The notes below the pieces were generated by a model. That model ran no database searches. It had not been told where the DNA came from and saw only the letters and a program-made list of their open reading frames with translations. The translations under genes and the position numbers were made by a program. This document shows, in pieces, positions 1 to 5,722 of a DNA stretch of 5,797 nt (positions are counted from its first letter, which is position 1; each line of letters starts with the position of its first letter). Origin of the DNA: JBGTGT01 sp051439375 (GTDB lineage: Bacteria; Cyanobacteriota; Cyanobacteriia; Cyanobacteriales; Microcystaceae); the NCBI GenBank assembly GCA_051439375.1, contig JBFRWB010000119.1, positions 1-5,797 of the forward strand, in the 5' to 3' direction.

Positions 1-39
1 TTTTCACTAAGAGGAGTAGGGGGTTAAATTCTTTTTGGC

Positions 40-158
40 GGGTCTTCTGATTGAAACCTAACTGCCGGAAGGAACTCCAGCATAAGTTAGATCCAGGGGG
101 ACTTAACTTCTAGAGAACAGCCCCGGCGCACAGCCGGCTAACTTCAACCAGGAGACCC
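40..158 (-). ncRNA. Candidate structured RNA, HEARO/omega-RNA-like (tentative)
   Basis: The segment folds as one closed unit. Arms 40-55 and 143-158 pair over 16 positions (GGGTCTTCTGATTGAA against TTCAACCAGGAGACCC), with one wobble and one mismatch on either strand. Inside are a hairpin at 123-137 (CCGGC, 5-nt loop, GCCGG), a long two-part hairpin at 58-90 (CTAACT then GCCGGA, 6-nt loop, TCCAGC, ATA bulge, AGTTAG), and a weaker hairpin around 97-122 that includes TTCT/AGAA. On the minus strand the 58-90 helix has a U-G wobble where the plus strand would have a C-A mismatch, so minus-strand transcription is favoured. No U-run follows the closing stem, so it does not look like a terminator. 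Size, pseudoknot-prone internal complementarity (AAGUUA with UAACUU) and cyanobacterial host recall HEARO/omega RNAs of IscB/IsrB elements. That family assignment is from memory, not a search. It could also be an undescribed leader RNA. Confidence 0.5.
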
Positions 159-184
159 ACGATTTTACTACTACTATCTGTCAT
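110..184 (-). CDS. Short ORF (24 aa) with very strong ribosome site; possibly a gene start broken by an insertion
   Basis: ATG at 184-182, TAG at 112-110, product MTDSSSKIVGLLVEVSRLCAGAVL. I do not recognise the peptide. The case for translation is the upstream site: 12 nt at 189-200 that match the full anti-Shine-Dalgarno tail, with good spacing to the ATG. The ATG lies 53 nt after the cbiA stop, so co-transcription with cbiA is possible. From about codon 9 onward the coding sequence is the 5' arm of the structured element, which is odd for a real peptide. The simplest reading is that only the first eight or so codons belong to an original gene and the rest is inserted sequence ending in a chance stop. 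After the TAG the same frame stays open to the window edge. Alternatives are a leader peptide or a true microprotein. Confidence 0.35.
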   Translation of the reverse strand: MTDSSSKIVGLLVEVSRLCAGAVL

Positions 185-188
185 GGGC

Positions 189-200
189 ATCACCTCCTTT
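189..200 (-). promoter_or_regulatory. Extended Shine-Dalgarno site (AAAGGAGGTGAT)
   Basis: On the minus strand this reads AAAGGAGGTGAT, complementary over all 12 positions to the usual bacterial 16S rRNA 3' end (ATCACCTCCTTT), followed by GCC C and ATG. It is far stronger than the sites before the other genes here, which have weak or no such sequence, and it implies a highly translated reading frame starting at 184. Confidence 0.65.
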
Positions 201-237
201 ATTACCTGAACGGTTATTGTTTTTAACGTAACTGAGC

Positions 238-1659
238 TTAGTCTAGCGCAAGGTCTCCAGAAAAATCAAGGGTATGACGAAAAAATTTTTCAGCTATTTG
301 GGGACAACCTCCAAAATGCAGATGAAGATAGGAACCATGAAGATTATAGTATTGCCATCCTTCCCCATAACTAGGACTATTTTCTTGCCAACTAGATAGA
401 TTAAATACAGGTTGAGGGGGGGGAATGGTTAACTCAGAGCGATGAAACTCATGACCCCAAATGCTTTCCCCTTCATTCAAAAGAAAACTAGAACGAGAGG
501 CGATCGCTTGTCTATATCCTAGCTTCAACTTTTGTCCCATTTTAGCGGTGGTGGGTAAAATACCGACCATTGGCCAGGATGTCCCATCAAAGTCAATCAT
601 TTGCTCACACAGATACATTAACCCTCCACATTCAGCATAGGTGGGCATTCCTTTCATAATCCCTTGTTTAACTGCATTTAAGGCTTTTTTATTGCTAGAT
701 AACGCCTCAGCAAACATTTCGGGAAACCCACCCCCCAAATATAAACCAGCAGTACCTTTGGGTAAGCTATCATCTTCCATCGGACTCCAGTAAGCTAGTT
801 TAGCCCCTAACTGTTCTAAGATATCTAGGTTATCAGGGTAATAAAAATTAAAGGCTTTATCTTTGGCGATCGCTATTTTAGGTGACGGGGTGACTGGGGG
901 ATGGGGTGACTGGGAGACGGGGTGACTGGGAGACGGGGTGAGGTAAGGAAGCAGTTGTTCCCAGTTAAAACAAGTTTGGGCTAAATGGGCTAACCTATCC
1001 ACAAACTGATTAAGTTGAGGAAGTTCCTGGGTAGGCACTAACCCTAAATGGCGATCAGGGATGGTTAACGCTTCTTGACGAGGAATGACTCCTAAAATAG
1101 CTATATTCTGGGAATTTAAAGCTGTTTTGAGTAACGTTAAATGGCGATCGCTCCCAACTCGATTTAAAATCACTCCCACAAGGTTAATATTGGGATCAAG
1201 GGAAGCATATCCATGAGCGATCGCAGCCACAGATCCCGATAAACGACTACAATCAATGACTAACACCACAGGAATCTCTAAAATTCTAGCAATATGCGCC
1301 GTACTGCCATAATCTTGACAGAAACTTTCTATTGCCCCCCTTTGTAAGGGGGGGTAGGGGGGGATTTTTTTCAAGGGAACCCCATCAAATAATCCCATAA
1401 CCCCTTCAATGACAGCATAATCAACTCCTTGACAGTGTTTAGCAAAACAGGACTTAACATAGCTGATAGAGGTAAGAATGGGGTCTAAATTACGACAGGG
1501 ACGACCTGTGATATAAGTGTGGAACATGGGGTCAATATAATCGGGCCCCACTTTAAAAGATTGAACCGTAGCAGATTTTTGTCTTAAAAAAGCCAATAAT
1601 GCTAAGGTAATGGTGGTTTTTCCTGTGCCACTGCGATCGCCAGCAATAATTAATGTCAC
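238..1659 (-). CDS. cbiA: Cobyrinate a,c-diamide synthase (CbiA/CobB family)
   Basis: Cytoplasmic enzyme of cobamide biosynthesis: ATP- and glutamine-dependent amidation of the a and c side chains of cobyrinate. The 473-aa product has the two-domain family layout. The N-terminal synthetase domain has the P-loop GDRSGTGKTT (residues 7-16), KVGPDYIDPMFH (36-47), EGVMGLFDG (85-93) and GSTAHIAR (118-125). The C-terminal class I glutaminase-like domain has GLYLGGGFPE (305-314), the nucleophile Cys344 in AECGG, GHEFHRSE (402-409) and the terminal GSYLHLHF (442-449), which supplies the catalytic His. The start is GTG; an in-frame TAA, the stop of the upstream cyclase gene, lies 12 nt before it and no ribosome site is visible, so translation may be coupled. 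Two odd stretches are repeat-derived: about 97-110 (IPPYPPLQRG), making the FDG-to-GSTAH gap longer than I expect for the family, and the Pro/Ser-rich linker 239-261. Both are in frame and spare the motifs, so the enzyme is probably active. Confidence 0.95.
   Translation of the reverse strand: MTLIIAGDRSGTGKTTITLALLAFLRQKSATVQSFKVGPDYIDPMFHTYITGRPCRNLDPILTSISYVKSCFAKHCQGVDYAVIEGVMGLFDGVPLKKIPPYPPLQRGAIESFCQDYGSTAHIARILEIPVVLVIDCSRLSGSVAAIAHGYASLDPNINLVGVILNRVGSDRHLTLLKTALNSQNIAILGVIPRQEALTIPDRHLGLVPTQELPQLNQFVDRLAHLAQTCFNWEQLLPYLTPSPSHPVSQSPHPPVTPSPKIAIAKDKAFNFYYPDNLDILEQLGAKLAYWSPMEDDSLPKGTAGLYLGGGFPEMFAEALSSNKKALNAVKQGIMKGMPTYAECGGLMYLCEQMIDFDGTSWPMVGILPTTAKMGQKLKLGYRQAIASRSSFLLNEGESIWGHEFHRSELTIPPPQPVFNLSSWQENSPSYGEGWQYYNLHGSYLHLHFGGCPQIAEKFFRHTLDFSGDLALD
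881..943. repeat. 16-bp tandem repeat inside cbiA linker
   Basis: Three 16-bp units, GGGGTGACTGGGGGAT (887-902), GGGGTGACTGGGAGAC (903-918) and an identical third copy (919-934), are followed by a partial unit GGGGTGA (935-941) and preceded by a related GGTGAC. On the coding strand they give the Pro/Ser/Thr-rich linker between the synthetase and glutaminase domains. Since 16 is not a multiple of 3, successive units are read in different frames; three units (48 bp) keep the frame. Confidence 0.9.
1335..1370. repeat. C6/G7-TA-G7 interspersed repeat inside cbiA
   Basis: The sequence is C6, TTTGTAA, G7, TA, G7, then AT-rich, with the C and G runs able to form a hairpin. It resembles short interspersed G-run repeats scattered through many cyanobacterial genomes (recalled, not searched). 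In cbiA it encodes IPPYPPLQRG in a surface-loop position between two conserved motifs. Confidence 0.75.
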
Positions 1660-1671
1660 GATTTTTAATGT

Positions 1672-3054
1672 TTAATAAAAAACATAGCCACCTTTCCCAG
1701 TTTGTTTTACTTGATACATAGCTGAGTCGGCATCTTTGAGCAAGTCTAATGGATTAGTATAGGCAGAAGGTCCGATAACGATACCGATACTAGCTCCACT
1801 ACAAAGGGTATGATTTTCTAGGGTAAAAGGACAAGATAGCTCCCTGAGAATGCGCTCTGTAATTTCTACCACTCGAGTAGTGTCTTGAATATCTGATAAG
1901 AGAATGGTAAATTCGTCGCCCCCCAGACGGGCGATGAGATCGCTATTTCGTAAGCACTTGTGTAATCTTTGAGCAATGGCAATTAACAAAAGATCCCCTA
2001 CACGGTGACCAAGACTATCATTAACGGTTTTAAAGCCATCTAGATCAACAAACAACACAGCAAACTGATAATTAGAATCACAATGAGAGTGGTTTAATTC
2101 TAAATCGAGTTGCTGCAAAAAGAAGGCACGATTAGGTAAATGGGTTAAAGAATCATGGAGAGCATCGTGAGCTAGTTGATCTTCACGAAGTTTTTGTTGG
2201 GTAATATTGTAAATAACACCATCAAGACGAATTGGGTTTCCTTGCTCATCTTCAATAACTTGAGCGCATTCTTTGAGCCATCGAATTTCCCGATTAGGAT
2301 GTAATATTCTATATTGGATAGTCACATTTTTTTGGGTTAATACTTGAGCAAAAAAATCTTTTAAAATAATTCTATCTTCAGGGTGAACCATATCCTGTTT
2401 CCAAAAAATTGAGTTTTTTAATAAAATTGGAAGAGGATATCCATAAAGATGTTCAGCCGCAGGACTGAGATACAATAACTCCAAGGTTTCGGGAGAAACC
2501 GACCAAACAACATCTTCTAAGGAATTTAAAATACTTTCTAATCGGGACTGACTCGCTTTTAATAATTGTTCAGTTTGCCGGCGTTCTTTAATTTCTTTTT
2601 GGAGTTCTTGATTAACTTTTTCTAAGGTTTTATTTTGGTCTTTCAGTTGTTGAGTTTGTTCATAACTGCGCAGAGCTTCTTTAACAGTTAAGAGTAAATC
2701 CATCTCATTCCAAGGTTTAGGAATATAGCGATATAAATTAGCCTGATTAACGGTTTTGATTACCGCTTCAAAACTGGCTTGTCCTGTTAAAAGAATTTTT
2801 AAAGTTTGAGGATAACGATCATGTAACTGACACAAAATTTCATCTCCCAACATACCAGGGAGGAAATGATCGCAAATAATTAAGGAAATAGCCATTCCTT
2901 GATTAGTTAATTCAGCACATAACTCGAACGCTTCTTCACCACTTTCAGCTATCTCAATCTGATAATTTTCTCCGATCCCACGAAGTATTTGCTCCCGTAA
3001 AGAATAGAGAATAAAAGATTCATCATCAATACAAATAATAACTGATTTAACCAT
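1672..3054 (-). CDS. Response regulator: receiver-PAS-GGDEF diguanylate cyclase
   Basis: A 460-aa cytoplasmic protein predicted to make c-di-GMP from two GTP in response to phosphorylation. The receiver domain (about 4-125) has acidic pocket Asp10/Asp11, phospho-acceptor Asp62 (IICDHFLPG), Thr90 (LLTG) and Lys113 in a KPW motif. A charged coiled coil (about 133-177) leads into a PAS domain of the PAS_3 kind (about 177-289, ending ...GVIYNITQQK). The GGDEF domain (about 298-460) has FVDLDGFKTVND, intact GGDEF at 378-382 and RNSD at 369-372, five residues upstream, which fits the product-inhibition I-site. There is no EAL domain. I chose the ATG at 3054, not the in-frame ATG at 3078: it gives the normal receiver N-terminus (MVKSVIICIDDE) and only an 8-nt overlap with the preceding gene. 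No strong ribosome site is seen, so coupling is likely. Enzyme class is sure; the PAS ligand and exact trigger are unknown. Confidence 0.93.
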   Translation of the reverse strand: MVKSVIICIDDESFILYSLREQILRGIGENYQIEIAESGEEAFELCAELTNQGMAISLIICDHFLPGMLGDEILCQLHDRYPQTLKILLTGQASFEAVIKTVNQANLYRYIPKPWNEMDLLLTVKEALRSYEQTQQLKDQNKTLEKVNQELQKEIKERRQTEQLLKASQSRLESILNSLEDVVWSVSPETLELLYLSPAAEHLYGYPLPILLKNSIFWKQDMVHPEDRIILKDFFAQVLTQKNVTIQYRILHPNREIRWLKECAQVIEDEQGNPIRLDGVIYNITQQKLREDQLAHDALHDSLTHLPNRAFFLQQLDLELNHSHCDSNYQFAVLFVDLDGFKTVNDSLGHRVGDLLLIAIAQRLHKCLRNSDLIARLGGDEFTILLSDIQDTTRVVEITERILRELSCPFTLENHTLCSGASIGIVIGPSAYTNPLDLLKDADSAMYQVKQTGKGGYVFY

Positions 3055-3448
3055 AAGATTTTTCCAAGGCGGCCTCAATAGTATGAATCAGGGTTGATTC
3101 AGTCCAAGGTTTAGAAATACAAGCAAAAAGATTGGCTTTTTGACGCACTTTGTTGATCGCCGTCTCGTCAGCATGACCTGTTAAGATAATTTTGGTTATC
3201 TGGGGAAAATAATGATGCACTTTAATTAACAAATCATCACCGCAGATTCCCGGCATTAACCAATCAGAAATAATGATGAGAATTTTGATTTTTTCAACTT
3301 TGAGTTCTTCAATAATTTCCCAAGCTTCATCAGCACTCTCAGCAATTTCACATCGGTATTGATCACCAAAATGTTGATTAATCTGATCCCGTAAACTGAT
3401 AAGAATGATTGGTTCATCGTCAACACAAAGAATTGCGTTATCTAACAT
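3047..3448 (-). CDS. Single-domain response regulator (CheY-like receiver)
   Basis: 133 aa, a receiver domain and nothing else. Visible residues are Asp10/Asp11 (CVDDE), phospho-acceptor Asp62 (IISDWLMPG), Thr90 (ILTG) and Lys113 in SKPW. These fall at the same positions as in the receiver of the next gene, and the proteins share many blocks (SLR.QI, EIAES..EA, LTG, KPW), so one looks like a duplicate of the other. The start is the ATG at 3448; a longer in-frame ORF reaches 3664, but its extra N-terminus overlaps the kinase ATPase domain and is not receiver-like. The gene overlaps the kinase 3' end by 11 nt and the cyclase start by 8 nt, implying co-translation and function with both. With no output domain it may act by protein contact, as a phosphorelay intermediate, or as a phosphate sink. 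Confidence 0.92.
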   Translation of the reverse strand: MLDNAILCVDDEPIILISLRDQINQHFGDQYRCEIAESADEAWEIIEELKVEKIKILIIISDWLMPGICGDDLLIKVHHYFPQITKIILTGHADETAINKVRQKANLFACISKPWTESTLIHTIEAALEKSYG

Positions 3449-5399
3449 GATTATGGCTAAGGGTAATAGGTAACAACACTGTAAAGATAGTATGCCCAAC
3501 TTGACTAGAAAACTCAACTCGACCCAGATGTTTTTCAATAATCTGTCGAACCAGATGCAATCCCAGTCCACTACCTTCCCCTGGAGCTTTCGTGGTAAAA
3601 AACGGTTCAAAGATTTTTTCTTTAATCTCAGAAGGGATACCACTGCCAGAATCTTCGATCTCAACCACGATATAATTATCTTGTTCTCTAATGTGAATCT
3701 TCAATTGCCCTTGATAATTCATGGACTGAATTGCATTTCCAATTAAGTTCGACCAAACCTGACTTAACTCTTCAACGTAACACCAAATTTCTGGAACCGA
3801 CTCATAATTTTTAATGACTTCAATACCTCGCTTAATCTGATTTTGGTAGAGGGTAAGTACCAAATCAATATTGTCTGCAATGCTGCATTTTTGCATAGTA
3901 TCGGAGGAATCTTGATGAAGATAACTTTTGAGGGCAAAGACGATTTTTGAGGCTCTTTCCACAGCTATATTAATATTGTTACTGTTATTTTGTATGGAAG
4001 CGAGTTGATAAGTACAATTTACAATAAAAGTAGCTGAAGAGTGTTTCAAAAGGGGCAAAATGGGGTCTAAAGATTCAGTAATATTCATCTTACTGAGCAA
4101 ATCTGCAAGTTGGTAGGACGATTCTATTTCTTGCTCTATTAACATTTCTTTTAGCTTCTTTCTCAGTTGACGTTCTTCCCTTGAGTTGAGCATATCTTTA
4201 GGTTGAGTTGCCCAACTAAGCAACAAACAAAACTCATTGAATTGCTGAGCAGAAAGTTGTTGAAATAGTCCAGGCAATTGTTGTAAAGACTGCTTTAAGC
4301 TACTGTTAATATTGCTAATTGAGGCCTGAATGGCACCGAGGGGAGTGTTGACTTCATGGGCAATTCCGGCCACTAAATGACCAAGAGCTGCCATTTTTTC
4401 GGATTGGATAATTTCAGCTTGCATTGTTTGCAACTGTTCTAGACTTTGGGCTAGTTCTTGAGTTCTATCGTTAACTTTTTCTTCAAGGTTTTGATTGTAG
4501 TCGGCTAATTTTTCGTTGGCTTGTAATTGCTGTTTTAAAAGTTCTTTGACTTTTTGAATTAGTTGATTAAAAGCGGTTGTTAATAATCCAATTTCGTCGG
4601 AAGTCTCTATAGAAACTTGATAATCAAAATTTGATGATTGGGTGACTTTTTGAGAAGTTTCAGTCAAGTTTTGTAACGGATTAACAATATTTTTGATAAT
4701 CAACAAAGCTAACACAGTAGCAATCAAAACTGAAAGAACTAAGCTGGCGATAATAATCTGTATTCTCCAAACTTCAGCCTGGTCAGAGACGGCTTTTGCC
4801 TCATCATATTCAAGAATAACTAACTCGTTTAAATCATCGATAGCTTTGAGAAATTGATTGAAAGATGTTCGATAATTCTTTTTAGTCACATTTAACGATT
4901 GGTCAGGGTTTTCTCTCACTGTTTCTTGAGCAATTACTTGCTCCTTTTGAGAGCTTAAAATTTTCTCTATTTTGACTAACCAAGGCTGTAAACATTGGTA
5001 GCTTGTAACTAAGATTTCAGTCGCTTCTTTTTCATCTAGGGTTTCTCCAGGAGCATAAACGTCAACAGTTCCATGCTCCTCCTTAAACTCTAACCAAGTT
5101 TCTTGAAATTGAAGCAGATGATCTAATGATTTTCCGGATTCAACAGCGTCAAGATTAGCAGTATCTCCAGATAGAATAATCTCTAACTGAGAATTTCTTA
5201 GCCATAAAAGATGCTTTTCTAAGCGATTAAGCAACAATAATTCCTCTATAGCATCTTCTATGAGAAGGTCTGCGTAAGACTGAAATAAACTGGCAATCGT
5301 ATACCCACTGCCAATTCCTAAAATGGCGACTCCGAGAGAACATCCATAAGCTACGAGAATTTTTTGAGCAATTTTCAGGGACTTGAACCATTTAAACAT
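3438..5399 (-). CDS. Membrane sensor histidine kinase (periplasmic helical sensor, HAMP, HisKA, HATPase)
   Basis: 653 aa, inner-membrane kinase. Transmembrane helix 1 is about residues 13-38; a periplasmic, mainly helical region of about 174 residues follows; helix 2 is about 213-236. A HAMP domain (about 236-290, with NPLQNLTE and SDEIGLLTTAFNQL) and a coiled coil (about 285-335) lead to the H-box GIAHEVNTPLGAI with phospho-acceptor His348. The ATPase domain shows the N-box NLIGNAIQ (Asn555), G1 DSGSGIP (583-589), F-box IFEPFFTTK (596-604) and G2 GSGLGL (609-614), so catalysis looks intact. His348 lies about 207 residues before Asn555, roughly 100 more than usual: a Gln/Leu-rich helical stretch (about 362-478) is inserted before the second dimerisation helix (ERASKIVFALKSY). 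The signal is unknown; the sensor region matches no domain I can name. It is first in the operon, and its stop overlaps the receiver gene. The ribosome site before the ATG is weak (TTTTGAG). Confidence 0.93.
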   Translation of the reverse strand: MFKWFKSLKIAQKILVAYGCSLGVAILGIGSGYTIASLFQSYADLLIEDAIEELLLLNRLEKHLLWLRNSQLEIILSGDTANLDAVESGKSLDHLLQFQETWLEFKEEHGTVDVYAPGETLDEKEATEILVTSYQCLQPWLVKIEKILSSQKEQVIAQETVRENPDQSLNVTKKNYRTSFNQFLKAIDDLNELVILEYDEAKAVSDQAEVWRIQIIIASLVLSVLIATVLALLIIKNIVNPLQNLTETSQKVTQSSNFDYQVSIETSDEIGLLTTAFNQLIQKVKELLKQQLQANEKLADYNQNLEEKVNDRTQELAQSLEQLQTMQAEIIQSEKMAALGHLVAGIAHEVNTPLGAIQASISNINSSLKQSLQQLPGLFQQLSAQQFNEFCLLLSWATQPKDMLNSREERQLRKKLKEMLIEQEIESSYQLADLLSKMNITESLDPILPLLKHSSATFIVNCTYQLASIQNNSNNINIAVERASKIVFALKSYLHQDSSDTMQKCSIADNIDLVLTLYQNQIKRGIEVIKNYESVPEIWCYVEELSQVWSNLIGNAIQSMNYQGQLKIHIREQDNYIVVEIEDSGSGIPSEIKEKIFEPFFTTKAPGEGSGLGLHLVRQIIEKHLGRVEFSSQVGHTIFTVLLPITLSHNHVR

Positions 5400-5430
5400 C
5401 TCAAAATAATTTCTTTAATAATGTCTACAA

Positions 5431-5445
5431 CTAATTATTAATTAG
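5431..5445. promoter_or_regulatory. Perfect palindrome, possible operator
   Basis: CTAATTATTAATTAG is a perfect inverted repeat with a single central base. It covers most of the predicted -10 box and the likely transcription start of the kinase operon, where a repressor dimer could block polymerase. The regulator is unknown, and such palindromes arise easily in AT-rich DNA. Confidence 0.4.
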
Positions 5446-5470
5446 AACAAAATAATAAAATAAATCTCAA
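5441..5470 (-). promoter_or_regulatory. Predicted sigma70-type promoter for the kinase operon
   Basis: On the minus strand TTGAGA (5470-5465, one change from TTGACA), an 18-nt spacer and TCTAAT (5446-5441, one change from TATAAT). The start would fall near 5434, giving a leader of about 35 nt before the kinase ATG. The surrounding DNA is very AT-rich, so chance matches are possible. Confidence 0.5.
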
Positions 5471-5559
5471 GTTTCTCTATATAAATTTACTAAAAAGCCC
5501 TAAAAGTCTTATTTTCGGCAGTTCAGCCCCACTCGCTTCTGCAAAACCGCCAATTATGA

Positions 5560-5567
5560 GCGATCGC
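5560..5567. repeat. HIP1 octamer GCGATCGC
   Basis: A single exact HIP1 palindrome in the recA/kinase intergenic region, outside any gene. Confidence 0.9.
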
Positions 5568-5636
5568 TGGCACTCCGTAATCTTAATTTCAATGTTACTC
5601 TAGAGCAACAGGGTGTATCAAAAAAAATTGTCATCA

Positions 5637-5668
5637 TTACAGTCAATCTCAGCAAAACAAGCTATAAT
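5637..5668 (+). promoter_or_regulatory. Predicted recA promoter
   Basis: A perfect TATAAT lies at 5663-5668. No good -35 is present: TTACAG (5637-5642) sits 20 nt away, and CAGTCA at the ideal 17-nt spacing matches only three of six positions. The start would be near 5675, giving a leader of about 48 nt. A strong -10 with a poor -35 would suit a promoter that is regulated or helped by an activator. Confidence 0.55.
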
Positions 5669-5674
5669 AGACTA

Positions 5675-5688
5675 AATACTTTTGTACT
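5675..5688 (+). promoter_or_regulatory. LexA-box-like operator of recA
   Basis: AATACTTTTGTACT matches 13 of 14 positions of the cyanobacterial SOS box RGTACNNNDGTWCB reported for Anabaena, with A for G at position 2. It begins seven nt after the TATAAT box, on the expected transcription start, so bound LexA would block initiation. Position and gene make a LexA role likely, though LexA does not run a classical SOS response in every cyanobacterium. Confidence 0.6.
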
Positions 5689-5713
5689 AAACTTGTTGTA
5701 TAAGAATTAGATA

Positions 5714-5719
5714 GAGGGA
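5714..5719 (+). promoter_or_regulatory. recA ribosome binding site
   Basis: GAGGGA lies 3 nt before the ATG at 5723. It is close-set but the only purine-rich match, and it supports this start. Confidence 0.55.
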
Positions 5720-5722
5720 TTA

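Larger units (their letters stand above)
500..1640. repeat. Five HIP1 octamers (GCGATCGC) in cbiA
   Basis: Exact GCGATCGC copies lie at 500-507, 866-873, 1144-1151, 1217-1224 and 1633-1640. HIP1 is the highly iterated palindrome typical of many cyanobacteria. Several copies encode Ala-Ile-Ala or similar within cbiA. None occurs in the three signalling genes between 1672 and 5399. Confidence 0.9.
5400..5722. other. Divergent intergenic region between kinase operon and recA
   Basis: These 323 nt hold the outward-facing control regions of the kinase operon (left) and recA (right). The middle (about 5490-5630) is less AT-rich, has one HIP1 site at 5560-5567 and no convincing gene; the only short frame starting near HIP1 (ATG at 5556, 15 codons) has no ribosome site or similarity I recognise. 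No terminator is visible. Confidence 0.7.

Noticed and set aside
58..90. Signal recognition particle RNA motif (CCGGAAGG on the plus strand)
   Set aside because: The GGAA loop context is similar, but the conserved AGCAG side of the internal loop is missing and the whole fold is not SRP-like.
187..200. Remnant of a 16S rRNA 3' end (ATCACCTCCTTT on the plus strand)
   Set aside because: The match stops at 12 nt with no upstream 16S sequence; it is better explained as a strong Shine-Dalgarno site on the minus strand.
1..237. Cobalamin riboswitch near cbiA
   Set aside because: The region is downstream of cbiA, and I see no B12-box-like sequence or matching fold.
3055..3078. Upstream ATG for the diguanylate cyclase (8 extra residues)
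   Set aside because: It deepens the overlap with the previous gene to 32 nt and adds residues not seen in receivers; the ATG at 3054 is better.
3449..3664. N-terminal extension of the single receiver gene (in-frame ATG at 3664)
   Set aside because: It overlaps the kinase ATPase domain in another frame and adds 72 residues unlike any receiver; the ATG at 3448 gives a standard start.
3492..3746. Plus-strand ORF of 84 codons
   Set aside because: It lies wholly antisense within the kinase ATPase domain, has no ribosome site, and is a shadow frame.
5556..5603. 15-codon plus-strand ORF containing HIP1
   Set aside because: No ribosome site, no recognisable product, and its start rests on a HIP1 repeat.
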